Shown here piece by piece: positions 23,001 through 30,936 of a DNA stretch of 43,171 nucleotides; positions within the stretch are counted from its first letter, which is position 1, and the number at the start of each line of letters is the position of its first letter. A program made the translations under genes and the position numbers. The stretch comes from a virus. The stretch spans positions 1 through 43,171 of the IMG/VR virus record IMGVR_UViG_3300049717_000222, one strand, 5' to 3'. The notes beneath the pieces are model-generated. The model saw only the letters and a program-made list of their open reading frames with translations. It did not search any database and was not told the DNA's origin.

Positions 23001-23637
23001 TTGACCCATCGGCTGTAAAACTGGATGTTATTTCCGTTATTGGTATCGGAGTCGGACCACCTCCGGATCCCACATTCGGGTAAATATTGATAGCATATAA
23101 TCCTCCTTCACTAAAATTTGCAGTCGTAGAAGTACTTCCCAAAGTTAATTGGCTTACATCTACTGTAATATCTCCTGTTAACTGTGAATTATTCGCCGGG
23201 TTTAACCTAAAATTACTGAATCCTGTCTTTGGAGTCAGACTGCTTGTAGTCATGCTCATCACAATGGCTCCTGTATCCTCTATCGTTGGAGAAAGAGAAA
23301 TATCTACCTCATAATGGTATGCTCCTCCTGAATAAGTACCATTGACAAATTTTGTCAAATGATAAAAGGATCCAATATATTGACTGGTGGTTCCGAATTT
23401 CTTTACTGCCTTTCTCAGCGATGCATATTTTGTCCCGGCCATCGGTCCAAGGTAAATTGCTGTAGGAGCAACCGCCAAATATAACTCATCGAAATTATGA
23501 TCGCATTTTACAAATGCATCACGAACCGGATCACCGGTATGATCATTAGGTGAGGTTCCGACATTAATATGTTGTTCTTGACAATAGCCGGAAATGACTA
23601 TGAAAAATAGTGCCAAAATAAAAAATAGTGCTTTCAT
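20014..23637 (-). CDS. Large tail fibre / adhesin with repeats
   Basis: 1207 aa. It begins with a signal-peptide-like segment (MKALFFILALFFIVISGYCQ) and then INVGTSPNDHTGDPVRDAFVKCDHNFDELY, a typical fibre N-terminus for this host group. The middle has repeated NTAIGxxSL/NTAVGQGSM units (about res 490-620), as in trimeric adhesin heads. The C-terminal third carries 46-aa repeats (IPTWSPYTLPSTVATGAIL) and ends in a compact beta domain (SSYTITFSTNLKSQGTLSTG). It is almost certainly a trimeric tail fibre. No depolymerase motif is evident. It is second to last in the tail operon, so it probably contributes to host recognition together with the next protein. Confidence 0.8.
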   Translation of the reverse strand: MKALFFILALFFIVISGYCQEQHINVGTSPNDHTGDPVRDAFVKCDHNFDELYLAVAPTAIYLGPMAGTKYASLRKAVKKFGTTSQYIGSFYHLTKFVNGTYSGGAYHYEVDISLSPTIEDTGAIVMSMTTSSLTPKTGFSNFRLNPANNSQLTGDITVDVSQLTLGSTSTTANFSEGGLYAINIYPNVGSGGGPTPIPITEITSSFTADGSIPLYLFNGPAGQTMTIDSVKNIVGNIMVKNLSTYDLTVVSAEGLPIDGFSSYTLKPSGSMIIIADSSKFEVLQASLNTSTWTFDGINGQLSNYDTTISKDFKACRSYLIGTGIIKTSGNSVIIQDSTQNSNSKVIFDVSHHQLLFTLYNKQSGGSGPPPFEGFDTLFFKRFSASPDGMPYFFSSSSANLGHYSFPWDTTYTQHARFTALSGSGTLLGLDGSGNLIKKTAGANWSLNGNSGTTRANFIGTTDTVPLIFRIYNKFSGIIDSVYRTTSFGYRCAENNTGIRNVAFGSFALQKNIDAPYNSAFGDLALSSAVHNGFNTAVGQASLQTNNSGVENVAFGEDAMQQGSTGNYNTAIGSKSLNHVTSDYNTAVGQGSMFNVSSGQTNTGIGYNVLFKNTTGSGNVTIGMRAGYYEIGSNKLIIHNDVGGRDTSLIYGIFPHVLLQFNSDTTQIKNYLSLKKSLTTSGVADSALWRNPITGFVYMKKLSSGSTGTVTSIGIGNGLSSTQFPLTTTGTIKLDTTIAETKILAASQLAAKWNKGDTISYPNLNAILNLANGPGALINNGTGGFSYSTPWTGLGYLTAITGTNLDNIWSSNGLLTRTGSHTYSYIPDNSSTWNALVTFPGFGTSGSTAAVGNDSRINNGQTAYGWGNPSGVYAPIAQTFYLGSTSIAINRGTGSQSLTGITSIDGTANIAGGTQGAIPYQTGANATGIVAATATANKALFSGASAIPTWSAYTLPSTVAAGAIFGASSTSAVGTTSAPTATYDILFANSSGIPTWSPYTLPSTVATGAILGASSTSAVGTTSAPTATYDILFANSSGIPTWSPYTMPSTVATGNILIATSSSAMGATSTLPSATNATTQTKADNSTKIATTAYTQLYSQPLYATPTALTPSGSITWTPVLGTNIYTLTPNATGTIAMGTIPGGCVGSIVQLVVTTSGSSSYTITFSTNLKSQGTLSTGTSTGMTFVINYLIYSTTSVIEMSRTTAM
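20435..20830 (-). repeat. Tandem 138-bp repeats inside the fibre gene
   Basis: About two and a half units of 138 bp (46 aa). Bases 20564-20601 and 20702-20739 are identical over 38 nt. The identity suggests recent duplication or gene conversion. Confidence 0.8.
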
Positions 23638-23638
23638 A

Positions 23639-25288
23639 TTATAATTGTGTTTGATCTGCTGTTTGTTCTGTTGAATCTGCTGTTATATATGTATTGTCTG
23701 CTGTAAATGGGACAGGTTCATCACCTCCGTTATCGTCTCCAGCATCTGGGATAGGTGAATAAAAAATATCCTGGTATGATCTTCTGTATTCTATATTGTA
23801 TTGAAGATTATCATTACCATCCTTACTTTTCAGCACCTTTTGTACTGTCATGATCACCGAATAACAGCGTCCATTAATGATCTCATAAATTTCAGTACTT
23901 CGAAACATATCCCTCATCCATTCCAGATAATCTTTAGAAAACCATCCTGTCGTACCGGTGAAGGTTTGCTGCTCTGTGGTCTGGAAAGTTTTATCCGGAG
24001 AATTATAAACGGTTTCAACCTCTTCTAAAATGATATTCCCCTGGTTATATACATATTCAAGATCACTTTCTATCAATCCTTTGAAAAGAGCCACATCATA
24101 CCATCCAAATGAGTTACGGAAAATAAATTGACGGTCATATTCGCGGGTCCGGGTATCAAGATTAAAAGTAAATACCTCTGAAACAATGCCAGAAGAATTA
24201 CTCATCCATACCCTCCATCCTTGAACCGTCTTTGCTGGTTGAATATTTGAAAGATTTAAATCCGTATATCCAACTTGAAGTTCAATCACCCCAAAATTTG
24301 GTAAAGAAACGGCATTCAGAGTAATCGTCTGATTTGTTCCATCTGTAAACATGACTTGGATGTACGGCGTCAATGAAATATTTGCCGGATCTGAAACAAG
24401 GAAATAAAGTCTCTCTAATAGGTCGATCGTAGTTGTTTTCTGCCTCGGGGCCCAGGTCAGAAACCGTTTTTTATTATTGACATCATCAAAGAATCCCGAT
24501 ACCTGTTCATTCCACCATGCAAGTGTTTCCCGCGATAATCCTCCCATCACTGCATAATGAAAATCATCAATATAAAGCCGTTTTGAAACACCGATATACT
24601 TTTCGGCAAAGGCCATTCGAAACTTCTTTATCCCATTCGCAAAATCTGCAGTCTTATTGGCATTAGCCGGAATAGTAAAATGAGGAGGAATAAATCCTTC
24701 CAAAAATGAATTCAAATATTCTGAAACATCAAATTGAACCCGGCCGTTTGAATCCGGCGGCCTTAAATCTTCTCCGATAATATCATCATTCTCATCAAGT
24801 ATCTGTGCCAGGATCCCGAACCCGGGATAAAGTTGACTATCCACTCCGGTTATTTGATGATATTGACTGATCCCGGTTACATTCACATTTGTAAAAGTCA
24901 TGGAGTAAAATGCTCCGGGATTCTTTGCAGTAAAGAGAATTGACGGAACAGTATTGGATATTACGATATCATAATTTGTATGTAAAAAATAGTTTTCACT
25001 CATGGCAGTGCCAACCTTAGCGCACCATGTTGTCGGAGTATCACCGCCGGCGGCCGACGGAATCGAAAGACCTAAATCATTATTATCATTAGCAATGATA
25101 AAATCAAACACCTGGTTCATGAATGAAAGCTGAAAAGTATGACCAAGTGTCTGATCAATGTCAGTAAACTTTAATTCACAATATGGTTTTACACCCGCTG
25201 CAGCATATAAAGCATCAGAAATAACATTAAACCTTATAGGGTTCCCGGCAAAAATGACTGAAGAGGGATGCTTTTCAATTGTGATCAT
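23639..25288 (-). CDS. Tail protein (distal tail / baseplate, putative)
   Basis: 549 aa, beta-rich, no signal peptide. It contains FTDIDQTLGHTFQLSFMNQVFDFIIAND near the start, VQFDVSEYLNSFLEGFIPPHFTIPAN, and a C-terminal end of repeated TADxT units (FTADNTYITADSTEQTADQ). I recognise the general type as a conserved Bacteroidota tail protein encoded between the tail hub and the fibre, but cannot name a domain. A phage-type promoter starts just upstream with a 5-nt gap to the ATG, so fibre-region genes have their own transcript. Confidence 0.7.
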   Translation of the reverse strand: MITIEKHPSSVIFAGNPIRFNVISDALYAAAGVKPYCELKFTDIDQTLGHTFQLSFMNQVFDFIIANDNNDLGLSIPSAAGGDTPTTWCAKVGTAMSENYFLHTNYDIVISNTVPSILFTAKNPGAFYSMTFTNVNVTGISQYHQITGVDSQLYPGFGILAQILDENDDIIGEDLRPPDSNGRVQFDVSEYLNSFLEGFIPPHFTIPANANKTADFANGIKKFRMAFAEKYIGVSKRLYIDDFHYAVMGGLSRETLAWWNEQVSGFFDDVNNKKRFLTWAPRQKTTTIDLLERLYFLVSDPANISLTPYIQVMFTDGTNQTITLNAVSLPNFGVIELQVGYTDLNLSNIQPAKTVQGWRVWMSNSSGIVSEVFTFNLDTRTREYDRQFIFRNSFGWYDVALFKGLIESDLEYVYNQGNIILEEVETVYNSPDKTFQTTEQQTFTGTTGWFSKDYLEWMRDMFRSTEIYEIINGRCYSVIMTVQKVLKSKDGNDNLQYNIEYRRSYQDIFYSPIPDAGDDNGGDEPVPFTADNTYITADSTEQTADQTQL

Positions 25289-25293
25289 GAAAG

Positions 25294-25329
25294 CAAAATA
25301 AATCTAAATGGATTCTTTTTTAAAGGACA
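25294..25329 (-). promoter_or_regulatory. Phage-type promoter (TGTCCTTTA-N19-TTATTTTG)
   Basis: Minus strand: TGTCCTTTA (25329-25321), 19 nt, TTATTTTG (25301-25294), then 5 nt and the ATG at 25288. It drives the distal-tail, fibre and tail-tip genes. Confidence 0.7.
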
Positions 25330-25332
25330 GAA

Positions 25333-27027
25333 TCAGGGACAGGGATAACATTCAAGAATTGCCGGTTGAATGGTATCTTTCTTAATACATACCTGGATAT
25401 CTTTAATCAGGTATTTTATCCCATTGATCCTATACTTTCTAGAGAAATCAAAATTAGCCAGTTCTGCAAATGACATCTGCTTTTCAATCTTCACCAATCT
25501 TGCACTTACTTTGAAATTCAGATATTCCTTCCAGAATTTTTCAAATAATCCTTTTGCTCCTGGATAAAACAATGAGAAATTATCCGTTGCATTATTACTA
25601 TCAGTATAGTTATAGTGAATATCTATTAATGTATAACTTTTCGGAATAGTAAATAATAACCTGGGTACGATCTTTTTCCAATCCTCTAACTTGTTTCCGC
25701 ATTCCATACAAAGGTTGATTGGATTTCCATTTGGATCTACAGCATTTACATTCATATGCAATGTAGATAACTTTGAAGAAGTGGATTGTTTTGGCTCCTT
25801 TATTGCATCTTTGAACATAAATTGACTCTGAAGTTGCCATTCAGCAGAATAAAAATTTTGCCAGTTTTTGGTAGGATCCATAAAATAATAACACTGATCA
25901 TCTTCTACATAATATGAATCACCTATCTGTCCGATAGGCCATGCTGGAAGATCTATCCTATTCTGAACATATCCTTTTACTGTGGCAGCAAAATTACCAT
26001 CGAGAATTTTTAAATTTGCTAATTTATCATCATCTCCATCAAGTTCCATTGAAAGGCTATATCCGAAAATATGATCTTCAAGAGCAGTTTGAACTAGTGT
26101 GATATTCTTAGAAAATTCGATATAGGTAGGATCCAGAAGAATATTTTTTATAGGAACAATTCTGATTTTGTTCTTTATACCATCGATAAAGGTTACTGAA
26201 CAAAAATAATTTTGAATGGAGGTTAGGAAATCAGATATAAAAATCGATGGAACATGATCATTCAGATCTATTTTGGTAACATCAAAATATCTGTTTCCTA
26301 CCTGACAATTATTACAATTTAAAGAATTAAAAAGAACTAACCGGCTAAGATCATCATGAGAAGTAAAGAGATCATCAATAAGATCATATCCAAGCTGCTT
26401 TGCAATACGGGTGTATATATATTGGATATAAAGCATGGGAACCAAATTGGTTCTTAAACCTGGATGCGGAGATTCAGTGAGTAACATTAATCTATAAGAT
26501 TGATCCCAGGTATGCCAATCGTTAATAAATTTTAATTGAGTATTATCAGTTGCGGGATCTAGATATTCATCATTAAAAAGAAAAGGAAATGCAATAGCGG
26601 ACTGAGGGAATTTTCCACTTCCAGTGGAATTGAAATAGGATAAAGCCTCCGCTTCATTATCAAAATCAAGTGATCCCATATCAATTTGAGTCAAAAGTAG
26701 GTTTTTGGCCAGATTATAAAAAGAAAATGGATCATTAATGATAGATCCTTCAAAATGATCCTTATCCGAAATTTGAGTAAAAATGACTCCACTAAATAAA
26801 ATGTGTCCGTTCCATAGAAAGGTAGCCGGATTTTGTAAATATGGATCAGTTGTTGATTCAATCCGATGCCTGAAGCCTAAAATTGCTTTATTCAAAGGAG
26901 TATTCGGCATCTTAAAAGGATATGAATAAGATGTTAAAGCATTAAATATCGGGTTTATCAGGTTTAATGTAAATGAAAAATCATTATCAAGATGAACCGG
27001 TTTTCCATCGATCTGAAGTGAAAGCAT
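25333..27027 (-). CDS. Tail hub / tail-tip structural protein (putative)
   Basis: 564 aa, beginning MLSLQIDGKPVHLDNDFSFTLNLINPIF and FPFLFNDEYLD, with a large beta-rich body including ISDFLTSIQNYFCSVTFIDGIKNKIRIVPIKNI (res 270-300), which resembles the hub domains of siphovirus distal tail proteins. There is a CxxC pair (CMEC). It directly follows the tape-measure gene (15 nt), the standard position of the distal-tail protein. No hydrolase motif was seen. Confidence 0.7.
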   Translation of the reverse strand: MLSLQIDGKPVHLDNDFSFTLNLINPIFNALTSYSYPFKMPNTPLNKAILGFRHRIESTTDPYLQNPATFLWNGHILFSGVIFTQISDKDHFEGSIINDPFSFYNLAKNLLLTQIDMGSLDFDNEAEALSYFNSTGSGKFPQSAIAFPFLFNDEYLDPATDNTQLKFINDWHTWDQSYRLMLLTESPHPGLRTNLVPMLYIQYIYTRIAKQLGYDLIDDLFTSHDDLSRLVLFNSLNCNNCQVGNRYFDVTKIDLNDHVPSIFISDFLTSIQNYFCSVTFIDGIKNKIRIVPIKNILLDPTYIEFSKNITLVQTALEDHIFGYSLSMELDGDDDKLANLKILDGNFAATVKGYVQNRIDLPAWPIGQIGDSYYVEDDQCYYFMDPTKNWQNFYSAEWQLQSQFMFKDAIKEPKQSTSSKLSTLHMNVNAVDPNGNPINLCMECGNKLEDWKKIVPRLLFTIPKSYTLIDIHYNYTDSNNATDNFSLFYPGAKGLFEKFWKEYLNFKVSARLVKIEKQMSFAELANFDFSRKYRINGIKYLIKDIQVCIKKDTIQPAILECYPCP

Positions 27028-27042
27028 ATTTTTATTATATTA

Positions 27043-29760
27043 TTAAATGTTTTTTATGAATGAATCAGATGTATTAGAAACTTCATTTTTATCAGTTGAT
27101 GCTAATGATTGAATCGTGTTTATTCTGTCTTGTTGCCTTCTAAGATCATCAAATACTACATTTGAAGTTATGCCATGTTTAAAAATATTATTTAATGTTT
27201 CAATAGCCGTAGAAAGACGAGGATCTACAGCAACTATCATTTTTGGTTGAATATTTGAAGGAGTGTTACTTGAAATGTAATTTCCGGTTGCATATTGAGG
27301 AACCCTGGCAAACTTAATAGCCTCCAATACACTGGGATAGTTCATTTGAATATTTCTTAATGTTGGTGCATCCACAACTAATTCAGGACCGGCTTCTGCA
27401 ATTAAAGTAGGTTTTGTATAGATACCAGTCTGAGCTTTTCCACCCCAATCGGCTGAATAACTTTTTCCATCATCCTGTCCAATCACATCATATTTACCTT
27501 TGGCTGCGGCCGGTACAGGTTCAGCGATTAATGCTGCAAGTTGGATGCCATCCAAAGCAGCAATGATAGCAGGGAAAATAACATCTGCAGGAGGATTGAT
27601 ATTTGAAGCCATGATAACGGCTTGGATAAAGGCAATAGTGGCATTAAATACCGCTATTTCTTTGGCTCTTACAGCTTGCTCATGATCTAATTTCTTTTTC
27701 TTATCTGCATATTCCTGATCCATCGCGGAAACTGCAGTATTATATTGATCCTGGGTTATCTGTTTTGCATCCAGTTGTTTTTGAAGATTCGCTTTTTTCT
27801 GATCATTTACATCTTGATCTTTCTGCAATTCTTGGTTCTCATAATCATTATAGGTTTGATTAATCTGGGATAAAGAATTCATAATAACCTTAGCAGCATC
27901 GAGCAGGTCTTTTAAATGTTTAAGATTTAATTTAGTAAGCGCTGCATCAGAATCTTTTTTAACTTGTTGTATTTGAGATTCGTTACCTTTATACATATCC
28001 AACTCTTTCTGGAGTTCGATTTTTAGAAGTGCACGTTTTTGATCATAACTTCTTGTTACATCATTTAGATCAACCCCGGCATCTTTCATAAATTGATTTC
28101 CACTAAGTTCTGTTGGAGTTTTTTCAGTAACCGGCTTATCACTTTTTTCATCTTTATCATCTAATTGATGTCTTAATTCAGTATATTTAGCAGTGATAGC
28201 GGTTTTTTGTTGTTCTGTAAGAGTATGATCGGTAAGTTCAAGTTTTTCTGATACCTCAAGTAATTTTAAATTATCTGCATACCATTCGGCTTTTGAGCCA
28301 AGACCTTCATTATCTTCTTTAACATAGCCATCCCATTTCTCCTTTTCAGTTTTTAAAGCAGCCTGAAGATTCTTGTCATCATATTTTGCATTTATTGCAG
28401 CAGCTCTTTCATTTGCCAAAACCAGGAGATCTTCTCTTAATTTATTTTCTGCAACACTATCCCCTTTAATCTGGTCTATTTTTTCTATAAAATCCCGTTC
28501 ATTCTCAGATAATTCTTTATCCCTTTGATCGGTTATCAGTTGAACAGTGGCTTTTTCTATCTCTTGTTTGATCTCAAGAAGTTTATGCTGATATTCTTCA
28601 TATTTCTTTTGATACGCATTATCTTCATTGGCTAATCCTGCCATTGTGCTTTTCTTCTGAGATAGCATCCTTCGGGTAGCTGAATTATAAGATATTTCGG
28701 CATCTGATATAGCTTTTTTGGAATCAATTAAGTCTTTAATAACCGCTGGAATACCTGTGTTTTCATCAATCTTTCCCCCTACCTGATAGAATTCTTTTAC
28801 TTTTTCTGCCAGATCCTTATGAAATCCTGCAGTTTGTTCGGCTGCAGTAGTCAATTTTTTAAGTCGGTTAACTTCAAATTCGGCCTGACTTTCCGCTGTT
28901 TCATTATTTTTATCTTTTGCCGACTGCAATTTATTCTCCGCTTTGGTTAGCAGATCTAAATTTGTATTATATATTTTATAATACTCTCTCTGATCGGCAT
29001 TCATATTTGTAATTGCAACGGCTTCATCGGCAGTCAATTTTAAATGTACAGTTGCTTTGTCAAATGCAATATTTGCTGTCAATTCCTGTTGTTTTGCAAC
29101 CTTAATATCATTATCCATCACCTGATGCATCAGGTCAAGATATTTCTGAATTGCCTCAATCTTACTTTCTTTTGAAGTGGCAGTATAAATATCCTCATAA
29201 AGGGAAGTTGCCTGAGCTCTGAGTTGAGAATTTTTAATAGAATTGGTTAAGAGCATCAGGTTTAATTTCTCCTGTTGATCGACAAGATCCTTTGCCAGTT
29301 TACTTGCTGTTTGAAAATTTGAAAACATATTTGACCAATCCCCGGTGTTAATTGATACAAATAAAGAGTCATAACCAGCTTTAAGTCCTTCAATAGTTCC
29401 CTTTAAAGTAATTGACGTTCCCCAGGTACTATTCATCACTTTTTCAATCCCTTGAAATGCTGCATAGCCAGCAGCTCCGATTGTTCCCAAAACAACGCCA
29501 ATGCTTAAAATATTAGAGGATAATTCTTTAAGGACATTCCCGCTTTCATTTGCCTTCTGTGTAACATCACCCAGTCGGTCCTTCATCTCGTTTAATTTCT
29601 TTTGACCGTCTGCAAACTCGGATGAATTAAGTGGATCTTTTATTTTATTAAGTTCTGCTGTGAGTGCCCGAACTCCCGCACGAATTTCATTTATTGAAGC
29701 ATTGGCCTGTTGACCATTCAAAATGACATCAACCCTGGCCTGTTCTGTTTTATTTGCCAT
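27043..29760 (-). CDS. Tape measure protein
   Basis: 905 aa, the longest head-tail protein apart from the fibre. Almost entirely helical with long coiled coils: ELNKIKDPLNSSEFADGQKKLNEMKDRLGDV; LQKDQDVNDQKKANLQKQLDAKQITQDQYNTAV. There is a hydrophobic pair of segments (SIGVVLGTIGAAGYAAFQG, res 87-105, and VFNATIAFIQAVIMASN near 700). The C-terminus has the AEAGPELVVDAPTLRNI region typical of tape measure ends. A siphovirus is implied. It lies 1 nt after the gene 29762-30190. Confidence 0.9.
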   Translation of the reverse strand: MANKTEQARVDVILNGQQANASINEIRAGVRALTAELNKIKDPLNSSEFADGQKKLNEMKDRLGDVTQKANESGNVLKELSSNILSIGVVLGTIGAAGYAAFQGIEKVMNSTWGTSITLKGTIEGLKAGYDSLFVSINTGDWSNMFSNFQTASKLAKDLVDQQEKLNLMLLTNSIKNSQLRAQATSLYEDIYTATSKESKIEAIQKYLDLMHQVMDNDIKVAKQQELTANIAFDKATVHLKLTADEAVAITNMNADQREYYKIYNTNLDLLTKAENKLQSAKDKNNETAESQAEFEVNRLKKLTTAAEQTAGFHKDLAEKVKEFYQVGGKIDENTGIPAVIKDLIDSKKAISDAEISYNSATRRMLSQKKSTMAGLANEDNAYQKKYEEYQHKLLEIKQEIEKATVQLITDQRDKELSENERDFIEKIDQIKGDSVAENKLREDLLVLANERAAAINAKYDDKNLQAALKTEKEKWDGYVKEDNEGLGSKAEWYADNLKLLEVSEKLELTDHTLTEQQKTAITAKYTELRHQLDDKDEKSDKPVTEKTPTELSGNQFMKDAGVDLNDVTRSYDQKRALLKIELQKELDMYKGNESQIQQVKKDSDAALTKLNLKHLKDLLDAAKVIMNSLSQINQTYNDYENQELQKDQDVNDQKKANLQKQLDAKQITQDQYNTAVSAMDQEYADKKKKLDHEQAVRAKEIAVFNATIAFIQAVIMASNINPPADVIFPAIIAALDGIQLAALIAEPVPAAAKGKYDVIGQDDGKSYSADWGGKAQTGIYTKPTLIAEAGPELVVDAPTLRNIQMNYPSVLEAIKFARVPQYATGNYISSNTPSNIQPKMIVAVDPRLSTAIETLNNIFKHGITSNVVFDDLRRQQDRINTIQSLASTDKNEVSNTSDSFIKNI

Positions 29761-29761
29761 A

Positions 29762-30190
29762 TTATTTAGCTCCTAAATCTTCTTTAATGATGGGTCCTAT
29801 TCCATCAGCATATTTCTGTCCCACAATCTCCGATAATCGCATAACCTCATGAGCCAAAGTCTTTGAATACCATTTCTTCGGCTTTCTTCTGTTTCCAACC
29901 ATCTTTCCAACTAACCTCCTGCTCGATGCATTGTCTCGCACCCCACCGATTCCGGTTCCCCGGCCGACTCCCATATCCACAAACCGGCCATAATATAAAA
30001 AGGTAAACTCAATCTTGGTTAAATCTCCATTTGACTGGGCAATAACATTGTCAACAAAACTCGACCAAAGATGACTTGATCTCACCGCTCTCAAATTAAC
30101 AAGCCGTTCCCTCCAGTTCTTAATGGTAATATCTGCCCATGCCTTGGCAATTTGCGGATTATCTATTTTCTGTTTCAGATCATCAGCCAT
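29762..30190 (-). CDS. Tail completion / neck-type protein (putative)
   Basis: 142 aa, basic and helical at both ends, with a Gly-rich centre (GRFVDMGVGRGTGIGGVRDNASSRR) and KPKKWYSKTLAHEVMRL. This pattern matches HK97 gp10-like or tail completion proteins in position and general look. It lies between a 59-aa gene and the tape measure, with 1-nt gaps on both sides. Confidence 0.6.
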   Translation of the reverse strand: MADDLKQKIDNPQIAKAWADITIKNWRERLVNLRAVRSSHLWSSFVDNVIAQSNGDLTKIEFTFLYYGRFVDMGVGRGTGIGGVRDNASSRRLVGKMVGNRRKPKKWYSKTLAHEVMRLSEIVGQKYADGIGPIIKEDLGAK

Positions 30191-30191
30191 C

Positions 30192-30371
30192 TCAAGTCAG
30201 TTCTATCTTGGTAACAATGATCTTCTCAACAGAATCATCAGTATTTTCCTTAATCTTTTTTAAAGCCACCTGCTTTGCACCACGCCGGGTCATAGCATCA
30301 ACTTCTATCTCCCTGGGATAAAAAGTCTTCTCGGCAACCTTTATCTGATAATAAACTCGCCATGTTTTCAT
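30192..30371 (-). CDS. Short tail-region protein (59 aa)
   Basis: A 59-codon gene starting 4 nt after a strong phage-type promoter (30376-30411) and ending 1 nt before gene 29762-30190. The product is MKTWRVYYQIKVAEKTFYPR, then VDAMTRRGAKQVALKKIKENTDDSVEKIIVTKIELT, a small basic alpha/beta protein. Placement before the neck-type and tape-measure genes would suit a tail assembly factor; this is unproven. Its leaderless start is notable. Confidence 0.75.
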   Translation of the reverse strand: MKTWRVYYQIKVAEKTFYPREIEVDAMTRRGAKQVALKKIKENTDDSVEKIIVTKIELT

Positions 30372-30375
30372 AATA

Positions 30376-30411
30376 CAAAGAAAAACAATGCCAATAGGTA
30401 AATAAAGGACA
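30376..30411 (-). promoter_or_regulatory. Phage-type promoter (TGTCCTTTA-N19-TTTCTTTG)
   Basis: Minus strand: TGTCCTTTA (30411-30403), 19 nt, TTTCTTTG (30383-30376), TATT, then ATG. It drives the tape-measure transcript and follows directly after a terminator. Confidence 0.7.
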
Positions 30412-30412
30412 T

Positions 30413-30436
30413 AAAAAAACCCGCATTGAGCGGGTT
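30413..30436. terminator. Terminator after the moron gene
   Basis: AACCCGC/GCGGGTT stem with a 5-nt loop and a run of seven T in the minus direction. It ends the 30460-30765 transcript just upstream of the phage-type promoter at 30376. Confidence 0.88.
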
Positions 30437-30459
30437 GTGAAGATGAATTTATAAATTAA

Positions 30460-30765
30460 TCATTCCTTCGGAAAATCTTCTGTATTAAATCTTCTCCGGT
30501 AAAAATCAGCATGAATTTCAATCAATTTACATATGAGCCTTATAGTAAAAAAGTAAGACTCAAGATCTTCGGTAATATCTCCTTTAGATAAAACCGCATG
30601 ATCTAAAGCGCCATCTAATAGTTTCCGCATTGTGTGAAACGGTTCATCGTGGATCATGATCTCTTCTAAAAGTACAATAAATTCTTCGGTAACAGGAAAT
30701 TTGTTGATGAGTAACACATCCTTACCCCGCAAAGATAAAGATGTCAGTTTTGCTTTGTTTGACAT
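30460..30765 (-). CDS. Moron-like gene product (101 aa)
   Basis: 101 aa, helical, no recognised family (LLINKFPVTEEFIVLLEEIMIHDEPFHTMRKLLDGALDHAVLSKGDITEDLESYFFTIRLICKLIEIHADF). It is the only gene between its own canonical promoter (30902-30931), a structured leader (30787-30869) and its own terminator (30413-30436), inserted between tail genes that use another promoter class. The start has an AGGAG Shine-Dalgarno, 9 nt before the ATG, which is unusual in this host group. It is therefore likely made from host RNA polymerase, possibly in the prophage. The function may concern host fitness or phage exclusion. Confidence 0.7.
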   Translation of the reverse strand: MSNKAKLTSLSLRGKDVLLINKFPVTEEFIVLLEEIMIHDEPFHTMRKLLDGALDHAVLSKGDITEDLESYFFTIRLICKLIEIHADFYRRRFNTEDFPKE

Positions 30766-30786
30766 TGTGAAGTTCTCCTAATGAAA

Positions 30787-30869
30787 AAATCCTCAAGCCT
30801 GTCTCGGTTCTAGTAACCGTCAGCTCCTCACGGAAACTGAAGACTTGAGGATTTCTTCTATATAGAAGA
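30787..30869 (-). ncRNA. Three-way-junction RNA leader with GNRA loop
   Basis: Outer stem of 11 perfect pairs (30787-30797 with 30844-30854). Inside are hairpin 1 (CGGTT/AACCG, 30805-30819) and hairpin 2 (CAG+TCC/GGA+CTG, 30821-30839) capped by GTGA, a GNRA tetraloop on the minus strand. A 16-bp perfect palindrome (30854-30869) abuts the 5' side. A U-run follows the outer stem, so it can also act as a terminator, and the sense word TCCTCA could pair alternatively with TGAGGA. GNRA supports the minus strand as the RNA strand. It leads gene 30460-30765. Confidence 0.65.
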
Positions 30870-30901
30870 TGAATAAACATTGGAACTAGATTTAGACTCT
30901 G

Positions 30902-30931
30902 CAAATATAAGAATCTAAAGGCAAATGTCAA
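30902..30931 (-). promoter_or_regulatory. Canonical host-type promoter of the moron
   Basis: Minus strand: TTG (30931-30929), exactly 19 nt, TATATTTG (30909-30902). Same -7 box and spacing as the early promoter at 16799. It starts just after the stop of gene 30937-31512. Confidence 0.75.
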
Positions 30932-30936
30932 GAATT

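Noticed and set aside
20014-23637. Additional DGR variable repeat in the fibre gene
   Set aside because: No match to the template or to the IMH-like end was seen.
30722-30931. 69-codon frame across the moron promoter and RNA leader
   Set aside because: It contains the -7 box, palindrome and hairpins, and overlaps the start of the 101-aa gene; the structures explain the bases better.
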